NCBI GenBank assembly: GCA_023245515.1
Contig: JAHFKE010000057.1
Span: forward strand, 1 to 6,830
Direction: 5' to 3'
DNA: 6,830 nt
Source: Candidatus Levyibacteriota bacterium
GTDB taxonomy: Bacteria > Patescibacteriota > Microgenomatia > Levybacterales > UBA12049
A model generated the notes under the pieces. The model had not been told where the DNA came from. It did no database searches and was given only the letters and a program-made list of their open reading frames with translations. A program made the translations under genes and the position numbers. Below, piece by piece: positions 1 to 6,217 of this stretch (its first letter is position 1; the number at the start of each line of letters is the position of its first letter).

Positions 1-790
1 TCTTATTCATGGATGGAGCAATAACTGGCTGGGCTGGACGCTCCTTGCTCATCAACTTGCACCTTATTACCACCTTTATATGGTAGATTTGCCTGGTTTT
101 GGAGACTCTGACCGATTAGAAGAGTATTCTCTTGAGACTGTGACCGCCTATGTCGACTCGTTTATTAAAAGGTATGTTCCAAAGCCCAAAGCTCTCATTG
201 GTGCTTCTGGGGGCACTTTTGTAGTAGCTGAATTGATTAGGCGATCGAAGCTCTCTACAAATCTCATATTTATAGGCACCGTATTTAAAGGAAAGAGGTC
301 TCCAAAACTGGCTAACTTATATAAAAGCTTGCTTGCGTTTTCTGCGGATAGAACTATGACTCAGAAAATTCTTGGGGTCATTATGAAGTCTCGGTACAGT
401 GCATATTTCATGGAAAAGTATATACACGCTTATGAATTTGATAAAAAGCTAGTGGATACCTACCAGGTACCCGGAAGAAAAAAGATCACGGGCAAATCTT
501 ATGTCCAACTAGGCTTGTCTTATATGGAATTTTATATGGATGAATTTTTGGAAGAGACGAGGCATCGCACATTACTTCTTTTTGGTGAGGGGGATAAGTA
601 TGTCAGGCCGGAGGATGCGAGAGCACTCGTTGCGAAAATTAAGAATAGGCATATTACGCTAGACTTCGTACAAGAGGCAGGTCACGGCCCTGCTTATGAA
701 CAACCACAGAGAACCGCTCAGGCAATCAGAAATTTTCTAGAGAGGGATTTGTCGATATGGGGACTTATTAAGCGTCTTTTCCTCAAATAA
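1..790 (+). CDS. alpha/beta-hydrolase fold protein, 5' end outside the window
   Basis: The reading frame is open from base 2, so the gene continues upstream of the window; the ATG at base 80 is internal because conserved sequence precedes it. About 262 residues are visible. They begin with L-I-H-G-W, the usual oxyanion-loop HGW motif, followed by D-L-P-G-F-G-D-S-D, typical of MhpC-like hydrolases. The nucleophile elbow reads G-A-S-G-G, with Ser at 206-208, instead of the commoner G-H-S-x-G. The acid is probably the Asp in G-E-G-D-K-Y-V (593-595), and the base the His in A-G-H-G (683-685). A Ser-Asp-His triad is therefore complete in the expected order. A helical cap region (about 290-540) lies between strand 6 and the Asp, as in esterases, lipases and dehalogenases of this fold. 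There is no signal peptide in the visible part. The substrate cannot be predicted. The short tail after the His is basic and hydrophobic (L-I-K-R-L-F-L-K). The gene ends 63 bases before glyA, which has its own promoter. Confidence 0.88.
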   Translation, partial: LIHGWSNNWLGWTLLAHQLAPYYHLYMVDLPGFGDSDRLEEYSLETVTAYVDSFIKRYVPKPKALIGASGGTFVVAELIRRSKLSTNLIFIGTVFKGKRSPKLANLYKSLLAFSADRTMTQKILGVIMKSRYSAYFMEKYIHAYEFDKKLVDTYQVPGRKKITGKSYVQLGLSYMEFYMDEFLEETRHRTLLLFGEGDKYVRPEDARALVAKIKNRHITLDFVQEAGHGPAYEQPQRTAQAIRNFLERDLSIWGLIKRLFLK

Positions 791-815
791 TAATCTGCAA
801 TCCTCGTTCTCCTTA

Positions 816-844
816 TTGCTAAGTTTTTTTTTGCGTAGTATACT
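816..844 (+). promoter_or_regulatory. sigma70-type promoter of glyA, probably giving a leaderless mRNA
   Basis: TTGCTA (816-821) and TATACT (839-844) are separated by exactly 17 bases. They match the -35 consensus at 4 of 6 positions and the -10 consensus at 5 of 6. The spacer contains a T9 run (824-832). A start point about 7 bases after the -10 box would fall near 851, only about 3 bases before the glyA ATG at 854. No Shine-Dalgarno sequence lies before that ATG. Box identity is seen in the sequence; the start point is inferred. Confidence 0.65.
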
Positions 845-853
845 TTTTCCGCA

Positions 854-2095
854 ATGAGTATGAGTAATCTTCAAAAAACAGACCCTGCAATCTATGACAT
901 TATAAAAGCTGAGGAGAAGCGCCAGAAAGAAGGGCTTGAACTTATTGCTTCTGAAAATTATGTATCTCAGTCAGTCCTGGAGGCTATGGGAACAGTTCTG
1001 ACGAACAAATATTCTGAAGGCTATCCGGGTCGTAGGTATTATGGTGGTAATGAAATTATTGATCAGGTAGAAGACGTAGCGATTGATAGAGCAAAGAAGC
1101 TTTTTGGTGCCGAGCATGTCAATGTCCAGCCCCTCTCGGGCAGTCCTGCAAATCTGGCAGTCTATATGGCGCTTTTGAAGCCGGGGGATAAGGTGCTGGG
1201 ATTTTCACTCGATCAGGGAGGACATTTATCTCACGGTCATCCGCTCAATTTTTCAGGCTTACTCTATACGATTGTCCCGTATTTTGTCGATAAAAAAACA
1301 GAACGTGTCGATATGGATGAGGTAGAAAAGATTGCCATGAAAGAGAAGTCGAAGATGATTCTGGCAGGATTTTCTGCCTACTCGCGGGATTTTGACTGGA
1401 AGCGCTTTTCTGAAATTGCCAAGAAAGTAGGTGCTGTAAGCTTTGCGGATATTGCCCATGTTGCAGGCTTGATTGCAGGCAAGCAATTGGAGAGCCCTGT
1501 CCCTTATTTTGATGTGGTCTCAACCACGACTCACAAAACTCTCCGTGGTCCCAGGGGCGCTATGATCATGTGTAAAGAGGAATATGCCAAGGCCATTGAT
1601 CGTGCAGTTTTTCCGGGCGTGCAGGGCGGCCCACATGACCATATCAACGCCGCAAAGGCAGTTGCTTTTGGTGAGGCACTCAAGCCGGAATTCCAGGAAT
1701 ATGCAAAACAGGTGATCAAGAATGCCCAGGCCCTTTCCAAGTCTATGCAAGATAGGGGATACCGTGTTGTCTCAGGCGGTACAGACAATCATCTCTTTTT
1801 AGTCGATATGTTCGGAAGTAAAGGAATTACGGGAAAAGAAGCTGAAAAAGCTTTGGAGCATGTCGGAATTTCTATCAATAAAAATATGGTTCCCTATGAC
1901 CCAAGAAAACCTCTGGACCCTTCAGGTATTCGTCTGGGTACACCAGCCCTCACGACACGTAAGATGGTAGAGATGGATATGGAGATAGTCGCGGATTTGA
2001 TGGATCGTACGCTTATGGTAAAGGACGACGAAGAGAAGCTTAACCAAATGAGAAATGAAGTTCGTGAGTTTTCGGTAAAGTTCCCTCTGCCCTAG
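854..2095 (+). CDS. glyA: serine hydroxymethyltransferase
   Basis: This is a cytosolic, PLP-dependent, fold-type I enzyme that interconverts serine plus tetrahydrofolate with glycine plus 5,10-methylene-tetrahydrofolate, supplying one-carbon units. At 413 aa it has the normal full length. Visible motifs in order: Y-S-E-G-Y-P-G (53-59, with the catalytic Glu55), L-S-G-S-P-A-N (94-100), G-G-H-L-S-H-G (122-128), D-I-A-H-V-A-G-L (199-206, with the Asp and His that hold the PLP ring), T-T-T-H-K-T-L (224-230, with Lys228 as the Schiff-base lysine), and S-G-I-R-L-G-T-P (357-364, with Arg360 as the substrate carboxylate ligand). All key residues are intact. The L-S-G-S-P-A-N and H-K-T-L-R-G-P-R-G forms resemble Patescibacteria and eukaryotic-type sequences more than E. 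coli. ATG 854 is chosen as the start; a second ATG at 860 is possible, and neither has a Shine-Dalgarno sequence. The gene has its own promoter just upstream. Its stop lies 54 bases before the RNB-like gene. Confidence 0.98.
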   Translation: MSMSNLQKTDPAIYDIIKAEEKRQKEGLELIASENYVSQSVLEAMGTVLTNKYSEGYPGRRYYGGNEIIDQVEDVAIDRAKKLFGAEHVNVQPLSGSPANLAVYMALLKPGDKVLGFSLDQGGHLSHGHPLNFSGLLYTIVPYFVDKKTERVDMDEVEKIAMKEKSKMILAGFSAYSRDFDWKRFSEIAKKVGAVSFADIAHVAGLIAGKQLESPVPYFDVVSTTTHKTLRGPRGAMIMCKEEYAKAIDRAVFPGVQGGPHDHINAAKAVAFGEALKPEFQEYAKQVIKNAQALSKSMQDRGYRVVSGGTDNHLFLVDMFGSKGITGKEAEKALEHVGISINKNMVPYDPRKPLDPSGIRLGTPALTTRKMVEMDMEIVADLMDRTLMVKDDEEKLNQMRNEVREFSVKFPLP

Positions 2096-2116
2096 TTTTT
2101 CGTAGTAGTGCTTTTA

Positions 2117-2142
2117 GCCTCGAAAGATGTTATTTTCGAGGC
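2117..2142 (+). promoter_or_regulatory. hairpin that sequesters the Shine-Dalgarno of the next gene
   Basis: GCCTCGAAA (2117-2125) and TTTCGAGGC (2134-2142) form a perfect 9-bp stem with an 8-base loop; a G-U pair can add one more step. The 3' arm includes GAGG (2138-2141), the only good Shine-Dalgarno sequence for the ATG at 2150, with an 8-base spacer. Folding would block ribosome loading on the downstream gene. It also lies 21 bases after the glyA stop, but no T run follows it on either strand, so a classic intrinsic terminator is less likely. Confidence 0.55.
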
Positions 2143-2149
2143 CAAGTGT

Positions 2150-3019
2150 ATGGTAGAAAGAGCTTCACGTCGAAGATCCGGTAGGTCTAGCGAAGACAGA
2201 GAAGGTCACGCGCCCTTATCTCTTATGGAGAGGAAATTTGTGCGGGGTGTTGCTTTAGATTCCGCTGGAGACAGGACTCATGGACCCACCAAGAATAGAG
2301 ATGACGCTCTCTGGTGGCAAGGATCCAGTGAATCTACGCTGGAAGTAGCAACACTTTCTGCTACGGATGTCTCTGCTGTTGTCCCCAAGGATTCATCTCT
2401 GGACCGTGATGCTATGAGGGCTGATAGTGGAGGGCGGCCTCTTTTTCCACTTGGATTTGTTGAGAAGCATCTGACACTCAAGAGCGGGGAGCCTCGAGCA
2501 ACTCTCTCCGTTGAAGTTCCTTTTTCCGGTAGTCTTGAGTCAGGAGACGCTCTTATAGAGCTCACAAGACTTCAGCTTGAAAGAGCAGGAAAGTTGACTC
2601 ATGAAGATGTCGCCAAGATACTGGATGATCCAAGTCATGCAATGTTTGAGTTTTTTAACGGTTGTGCAGATCTTGCATTGCATTTGCGTGGCGAAAGAGG
2701 GGCTGATACGTCACTTGGGACAAATCCCGACCATGAAGTTCCGACGATGATCGTTGAGGAGTTCGCAGAGCTAGCCCACAGATCAGTTACCTCAAGTCTT
2801 GCTGAGAGTGAAGCGCAGGCAATTTTTAGAAGAAGAAATAATGGGTTGTTCATACCTGATTTTGAGGAAGGTTCTTCAGTGAAGATCACAGGCGGTATGA
2901 GACGTCGGGATGCTTTGGTCAATCAGAGGGTTCTTTCAGCGTTTCGTCGTCGGGAAGAAGCTCCTTATTCACAGAAAGAGTTAGAGAATATTTGCAAGTC
3001 TCTCAATAAGAAGAGCTAG
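2150..3019 (+). CDS. diverged RNase II/R (RNB) domain protein, first of a tandem pair, possibly degenerate
   Basis: The protein is 289 aa from the ATG at 2150. That start is chosen because its beginning, M-V-E-R, matches M-I-E-R of the downstream paralogue and because a Shine-Dalgarno sequence lies 8 bases away; the in-frame GTG at 2108 would put the leader hairpin inside the gene. The sequence follows the RNB order: V-A-L-D...K-N-R-D-D-A-L (acidic site, residues 35-54), A-T-D-V-S-A (71-76, RNB consensus I-A-D-V-S), G-E-P-R-A-T-L-S (113-120, consensus G-E-D-R-L-A-L-S), K-L-T-H-E-D-V (148-154, consensus R-L-T-Y-E-E-V), M-I-V-E-E (200-204) and M-R-R-R-D-A-L-V-N-Q-R (250-260, consensus I-R-R-Y-x-D-L-V-N-H-R). 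It departs from active RNases in several places. The acidic motif has about six extra residues and Asn for one Asp, the Tyr of L-T-Y is His, and T-S-P before R-R is T-G-G. There are no OB or S1 domains, and it ends where the paralogue's C-terminal extension starts. It may be a catalytically weak or inactive partner. The family call rests on motif reading only. Confidence 0.6.
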   Translation: MVERASRRRSGRSSEDREGHAPLSLMERKFVRGVALDSAGDRTHGPTKNRDDALWWQGSSESTLEVATLSATDVSAVVPKDSSLDRDAMRADSGGRPLFPLGFVEKHLTLKSGEPRATLSVEVPFSGSLESGDALIELTRLQLERAGKLTHEDVAKILDDPSHAMFEFFNGCADLALHLRGERGADTSLGTNPDHEVPTMIVEEFAELAHRSVTSSLAESEAQAIFRRRNNGLFIPDFEEGSSVKITGGMRRRDALVNQRVLSAFRRREEAPYSQKELENICKSLNKKS

Positions 3020-3021
3020 TT

Positions 3022-4665
3022 ATGATAGAGCGATCAACAGGCAAATCAAATTTATCCCGCGAGGCTAGAAAAGCCAGTTCTGAGGTGCGCTTCAGAGACA
3101 GGAAGTTAGCTGAAGGCGTGGCTGTTGATCCCGGTGATACGAGAAATATAGACGATATTTTTGGGCTGAGGCGAGAGGGAGGCAAGACGTTACGTGAGCC
3201 GACCCCTGATGCCTTGACTGCAATACCTGGGAATTCGGATTTGGAAGAGAGGCGTGAGCTAGATTATCTTACGATTTCTGTTGCGGACGTTTCCGCTGCT
3301 ATATCGAAGAATTCCGCTCGAGATGAGAAGGCTATGAAAGGAAATGGTAGTGGAGCCCTTTTCCCGCCTGAAGTATTGGATGATCTGACTTTGAAAATTG
3401 GACAGCCCCGCGCAACAGTATCGATTACAGTTCCTCTTGAGTATAGATATCATCTTGATTATGATGATCCTGACGGAAGATATAGGAGAGAAGTAATTAG
3501 CCGTAGGCCAATAGTGCAGTCGACGAGAGTGCAGCTTGGACAGGAAGAGCGTCTTACTTATGGAGATGTTCACGCTATCTTGCAGAACCCTGACCATAAA
3601 ATGTTCCACTTTTTCCAGAGAGTTGCTCGTATTGCCGCTGATCTGAGACGCCAGAGACGTCCTGAGACACTACTAGGAAATCCTGATTTTCCATGGCCTT
3701 CGATGATTGTAGAAGAGGTTATGGGAGCTGCGAACTCATCGATCTTATCTCAGTTTGCTGAGAATGACACTCCGGCAATTTTCATGGCGAGGAGAGATGG
3801 GCTTTCCTTTTACACCCCTTTTTATGAAGAGGGCAATACCCTGAATGCCACCTCTCCTCTGAGGCGTCCTGATGCTCTGGTAAATCAAAGAATATTGACG
3901 ACCACATATCGCGGGAAACGATCTCCTTATTCGCGAAAAAAGCTGAATGACATCTGCCGGTCGCTCAATGAACAAACGCATTCGGAAGACGAGTTGAGAC
4001 AAATATATAAAGGAGACAGAATGGGGCATTCAGAAAGGAAAAGAATGCCTGAGAGTAAGAGAAAAGCATTGGCCGAGCAAGTGAAGGCTGAAATCGTATC
4101 AAGGGTAGTTTTTGAGGCGACGGGAGCCAAGGGAACGAGTCGTAGGCAAGAGGGTTTAAGTGAAAAAGAGGCTATTAAAAGAAGGCTAAAAGAAGCAGGG
4201 CCTGAGCAGAGGATGGTATATAGACGTAGAAAAAACGTTGCTCCTTTTGGGGCTACTGTGGCAGATGAGAAGAGGCGGCGTAGGAAACCAGACGAAGAGG
4301 TCGGTATGACTCAGCAGAAGGAGAAGGGAAGCGGCAGGTCTATACTCAACATAAGACATCTTAATACAATCCCGGAAGGCACAATTGTTACTGTTGATAA
4401 ACTCATTGAATTAGGCTTGATTCCTGAAGAGGCGAGAGAAAAAGGAGTCAGAATTCATGCTACTGGCGGCACTATGAAGCGCGCTATTGAAATAGTCAAG
4501 ATTTCGATGACAAAAAGGGCAATGGAGAAGGTGAGAGAGGCCAAGGGGAGACTGATTGATATTCCACATACTCCTCAACAACTGGGACAAACATATCCCG
4601 TGCGTAATGATCATGGCCATGATATTGGGAAAGTCAAGAGAATTCCTAATCCGAGAATAGCTTGA
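3022..4665 (+). CDS. diverged RNase II/R (RNB) domain protein with C-terminal uL15-like domain
   Basis: The protein is 547 aa and starts 2 bases after the stop of its paralogue, so the two are probably translated together; AAGAAGAG (3008-3015) may serve as ribosome binding site. Residues about 25-318 follow the RNB domain. D-P-G-D-T-R-N-I-D-D (36-45) has the RNase II acidic spacing, with Asp36, Asp44 and Asp45 kept and Asn42 in place of the Asp equivalent to E. coli RNase II Asp207. Then come S-V-A-D-V-S (86-91), G-Q-P-R-A-T-V-S (127-134), R-L-T-Y (177-180), I-V-E-E (229-232), and T-S-P-L-R-R (277-282) followed by D-A-L-V-N-Q-R, matching T-S-P-I-R-R-Y-x-D-L-V-N-H-R. A very basic linker (about 320-436, including K-R-R-R-R-K) leads to residues 437-514. 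There, L-N-I-R-H-L, V-T-V-D-K-L-I-E-L-G-L-I, a short V-R-I strand and M-T-K-R-A-M-E-K-V follow the pattern of the ribosomal protein uL15 C-terminal domain. The cold-shock and S1 domains of RNase R are absent. An exoribonuclease or RNA-binding role at the ribosome is inferred, not shown. Confidence 0.6.
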   Translation: MIERSTGKSNLSREARKASSEVRFRDRKLAEGVAVDPGDTRNIDDIFGLRREGGKTLREPTPDALTAIPGNSDLEERRELDYLTISVADVSAAISKNSARDEKAMKGNGSGALFPPEVLDDLTLKIGQPRATVSITVPLEYRYHLDYDDPDGRYRREVISRRPIVQSTRVQLGQEERLTYGDVHAILQNPDHKMFHFFQRVARIAADLRRQRRPETLLGNPDFPWPSMIVEEVMGAANSSILSQFAENDTPAIFMARRDGLSFYTPFYEEGNTLNATSPLRRPDALVNQRILTTTYRGKRSPYSRKKLNDICRSLNEQTHSEDELRQIYKGDRMGHSERKRMPESKRKALAEQVKAEIVSRVVFEATGAKGTSRRQEGLSEKEAIKRRLKEAGPEQRMVYRRRKNVAPFGATVADEKRRRRKPDEEVGMTQQKEKGSGRSILNIRHLNTIPEGTIVTVDKLIELGLIPEEAREKGVRIHATGGTMKRAIEIVKISMTKRAMEKVREAKGRLIDIPHTPQQLGQTYPVRNDHGHDIGKVKRIPNPRIA

Positions 4666-4677
4666 GATTTCCCTCTG

Positions 4678-4707
4678 TTGCATTTAGGGGCACTTATTTT
4701 GTATAAT
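4678..4707 (+). promoter_or_regulatory. promoter of the rpsB-tsf operon
   Basis: A perfect TATAAT (4702-4707) is preceded directly by TG. TTGCAT (4678-4683) lies 18 bases upstream and is a weak -35 match (3 of 6). Transcription should begin near 4714, giving an rpsB leader of about 93 bases. The intergenic position right after the preceding gene's stop supports it. Confidence 0.65.
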
Positions 4708-4713
4708 AGCTTT

Positions 4714-4806
4714 TATCACGCACATTCAGCACGTAATCCTAATGGTTGGCTGAATGGAGGGACCCACCTTCGCTGAAACTATAGCGAGGCGAAGAAGGAT
4801 TTAATT
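4714..4806 (+). promoter_or_regulatory. structured 5' leader of rpsB, candidate S2 autoregulatory site
   Basis: The leader holds an 8-bp stem, CATTCAGC (4723-4730) with GCTGAATG (4749-4756). The segment CCTTC (4767-4771) then has three competing partners: GGAGG (4756-4760, 6-base loop, one G-U pair), GCGAAG (4789-4794, using CTTCGC 4768-4773) and GAAGG (4794-4798). The last overlaps the Shine-Dalgarno AAGGA (4795-4799), which sits 7 bases before the rpsB ATG. The pairings are visible in the sequence. A switch controlled by ribosomal protein S2 is inferred from the known autoregulation of rpsB in other bacteria. Confidence 0.45.
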
Positions 4807-5748
4807 ATGACAGAAGTTAGTTTAGAAGCATTATTGGAAGCAGGTTGCCATTTTGGCCACCAAGTTTCACGTCAGAACTCCAAAGCCCGCGATTATATTT
4901 TCGGTGAACGCGATGGTATCCACATTATCGATCTTGAAAAAACCAAAGAAGGACTTGAAGATGCTGCAAAATTCATTAAAAGTGTCGCAAGTAGGAATGG
5001 AAATCTTCTTGTTGTCGGGACGAAGAGACAGGCAGATGCAGTTCTGAAAGAAGAAAAGGCAAGGCTTGGTATTGATTCTTTCTCAGACCCTGAGCGCGGA
5101 CTTTATTTTGTTACCAAAAGATGGATAGGCGGCACGCTGACGAATTTCCAGGAAGTTTCAAAAAATTACAGAAAGCTTAAGGACCTCAAGAAGCGTCTCA
5201 AAGATGATGACGAAAAAGCTAAGTATACAAAGAAAGAGGTTGGCGATTGGGATAAGGACAGGCAGAAACTCGAAAGCTTTTATGGTGGAGCTGCCGACCT
5301 GACTGCCGTTCCTGATGCGTTATTTATTATCGACACGCATCTCGAGCACACTGCAGTAGACGAAGCCAGAAAGATGAACGTAGCTGCTGTGGGTATTACT
5401 GATACTAATACCGATCCTACTATGGTGGAGTATCCTATTCCTGCAAATGACGACGCAGTAGGAAGTCTCAAGCTTATCATTAGCTACATCTTGGATGCGT
5501 GGGTAGAAGGTAGGAAAGAAGCTGCATCAAATGCCATTAAAGAGAAAGAAGCAGCTGAAAAAGCTAAAGTAAAAGCAGAGAAAGAAGCTGAAGTTGCTGC
5601 AGAAAAAGTAGCAAAAGCAGCCGCCAAGGTCTCAGCAGCAGCAGAGAAGAAGTCCGTTCGACAAGTCGAAGATGCTCCGAGGAGTACTCAGGATGAAGAA
5701 AAAGCTCCCGCAAAGAAAACAGCTAAGAAGGCAGCTCCTAAGGCTTAA
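4807..5748 (+). CDS. rpsB: small ribosomal subunit protein uS2
   Basis: S2 is an essential late-assembling protein of the 30S subunit, bound at the head-body junction near S1 and the anti-Shine-Dalgarno region. The 313-aa protein has the family hallmarks: A-G-C-H-F-G-H-Q (12-19), I-I-D-L-E-K-T (40-46), G-T-K-R-Q-A (71-76), R-W-I-G-G-T-L-T-N-F (105-114), D-T-H-L-E-H-T-A (176-183) and G-I-T-D-T-N-T-D-P (196-204) followed by V-E-Y-P-I-P-A-N-D-D-A. The core ends near residue 238, the usual S2 length. A tail of about 75 residues rich in Ala, Lys and Glu follows, predicted coiled coil to disordered, ending in repeated K-K-A and A-P-K elements. Such tails are common but variable and may contact RNA. 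AAGGA lies 7 bases before the ATG. The gene has its own promoter and a structured leader, and tsf follows after 4 bases. Confidence 0.98.
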   Translation: MTEVSLEALLEAGCHFGHQVSRQNSKARDYIFGERDGIHIIDLEKTKEGLEDAAKFIKSVASRNGNLLVVGTKRQADAVLKEEKARLGIDSFSDPERGLYFVTKRWIGGTLTNFQEVSKNYRKLKDLKKRLKDDDEKAKYTKKEVGDWDKDRQKLESFYGGAADLTAVPDALFIIDTHLEHTAVDEARKMNVAAVGITDTNTDPTMVEYPIPANDDAVGSLKLIISYILDAWVEGRKEAASNAIKEKEAAEKAKVKAEKEAEVAAEKVAKAAAKVSAAAEKKSVRQVEDAPRSTQDEEKAPAKKTAKKAAPKA

Positions 5749-5752
5749 TTGT

Positions 5753-6208
5753 ATGGCAAACATTGATCTCAAAGCATTAAAGAAACTTCGTGATGAAACA
5801 TCAGCATCAATTGCTGATTGTCGTGTTGCGCTGGATGAAGCAGGAGGGGATTACAAGAAAGCTCTCGAATGGATCAAGAAGCGCTCAGTTGAAAAGGCGG
5901 AGAAGAAATCCGGAAGAGAGACATTTGAGGGAGTCATTGAGTCCTACATTCATCAGGGAGGAAAGGTCGGAGTTCTTGTTGAGCTTCTTTGTGAGACCGA
6001 TTTCGTAGCGAAGACAGATGAGTTCCATAAATTAGCTAAGGAGATTGCCTTGCAGGTAGCAGCGATGAATCCTCAGGATGTTGACTCACTTCTCAAACAG
6101 GATTATATTAGAGATACCTCATTAACAATGGAAAAGTTTGTTAAGGCTGCAATCGGTAAGTTAGGGGAGAACATTACAGTAAAACGCTTCGTGCGTTTCG
6201 AAGTATAA
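5753..6208 (+). CDS. tsf: translation elongation factor Ts, short form
   Basis: EF-Ts is the cytosolic nucleotide exchange factor that releases GDP from EF-Tu. The ATG at 5753 is chosen because the protein then begins M-A-N-I-D-L-K-A-L-K-K-L-R, the standard EF-Ts start; an ATG at 5672 in the same frame lies inside rpsB and would add 27 unrelated residues. AAGG (5740-5743) in the end of rpsB is the likely ribosome binding site. Residues 1-50 are the UBA-like EF-Tu-binding domain (S-I-A-D-C-R-V-A-L-D-E-A-G-G-D). Residues about 58-151 are one core subdomain with E-T-D-F-V-A (81-86), the conserved motif that disturbs the Mg/P-loop area of EF-Tu. At 151 aa it is about half the length of E. coli EF-Ts (283 aa) and lacks the second core half. 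Short forms are familiar in Patescibacteria and Thermus, so this is probably functional. Confidence 0.96.
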   Translation: MANIDLKALKKLRDETSASIADCRVALDEAGGDYKKALEWIKKRSVEKAEKKSGRETFEGVIESYIHQGGKVGVLVELLCETDFVAKTDEFHKLAKEIALQVAAMNPQDVDSLLKQDYIRDTSLTMEKFVKAAIGKLGENITVKRFVRFEV

Positions 6209-6217
6209 GACTGTCGG

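Noticed and set aside
811..832. Intrinsic terminator of the hydrolase gene: CTTA/TAAG stem followed by T9
   Set aside because: A 4-bp AT-rich stem is too weak; the T run is better explained as the spacer of the glyA promoter.
1245..1788. Open frames on the minus strand across glyA
   Set aside because: They are shadows of the strongly conserved glyA frame, with no ribosome binding site and no recognisable protein.
2108..2149. GTG at 2108 as the start of the first RNB-like gene
   Set aside because: It has no Shine-Dalgarno, would run through the perfect hairpin, and the paralogue's start aligns with the ATG at 2150.
2635..4130. Open frames on the minus strand across the two RNB-like genes
   Set aside because: The plus-strand frames are longer, mutually homologous and match RNB motifs; the antisense frames have low-complexity composition and no family signature.
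4663..4665. TGA read as glycine (code 25, as in Gracilibacteria/SR1), extending the second RNB-like protein to about 4774
   Set aside because: The rpsB promoter and leader lie in the extension, and none of the conserved genes contains an in-frame TGA.
4671..4690. CCCT...AGGG as a terminator after the second RNB-like gene
   Set aside because: The stem is only 4 bp with an 11-base loop, and no T tract follows directly.
5518..5745. Ala/Lys/Glu-rich 3' end of rpsB as a tandem DNA repeat
   Set aside because: The DNA is not periodic; it is a low-complexity protein tail common in S2.
5672..5752. ATG at 5672 as the tsf start
   Set aside because: It lies within rpsB and adds residues unlike any EF-Ts; the ATG at 5753 gives the conserved N-terminus and has a ribosome binding site.
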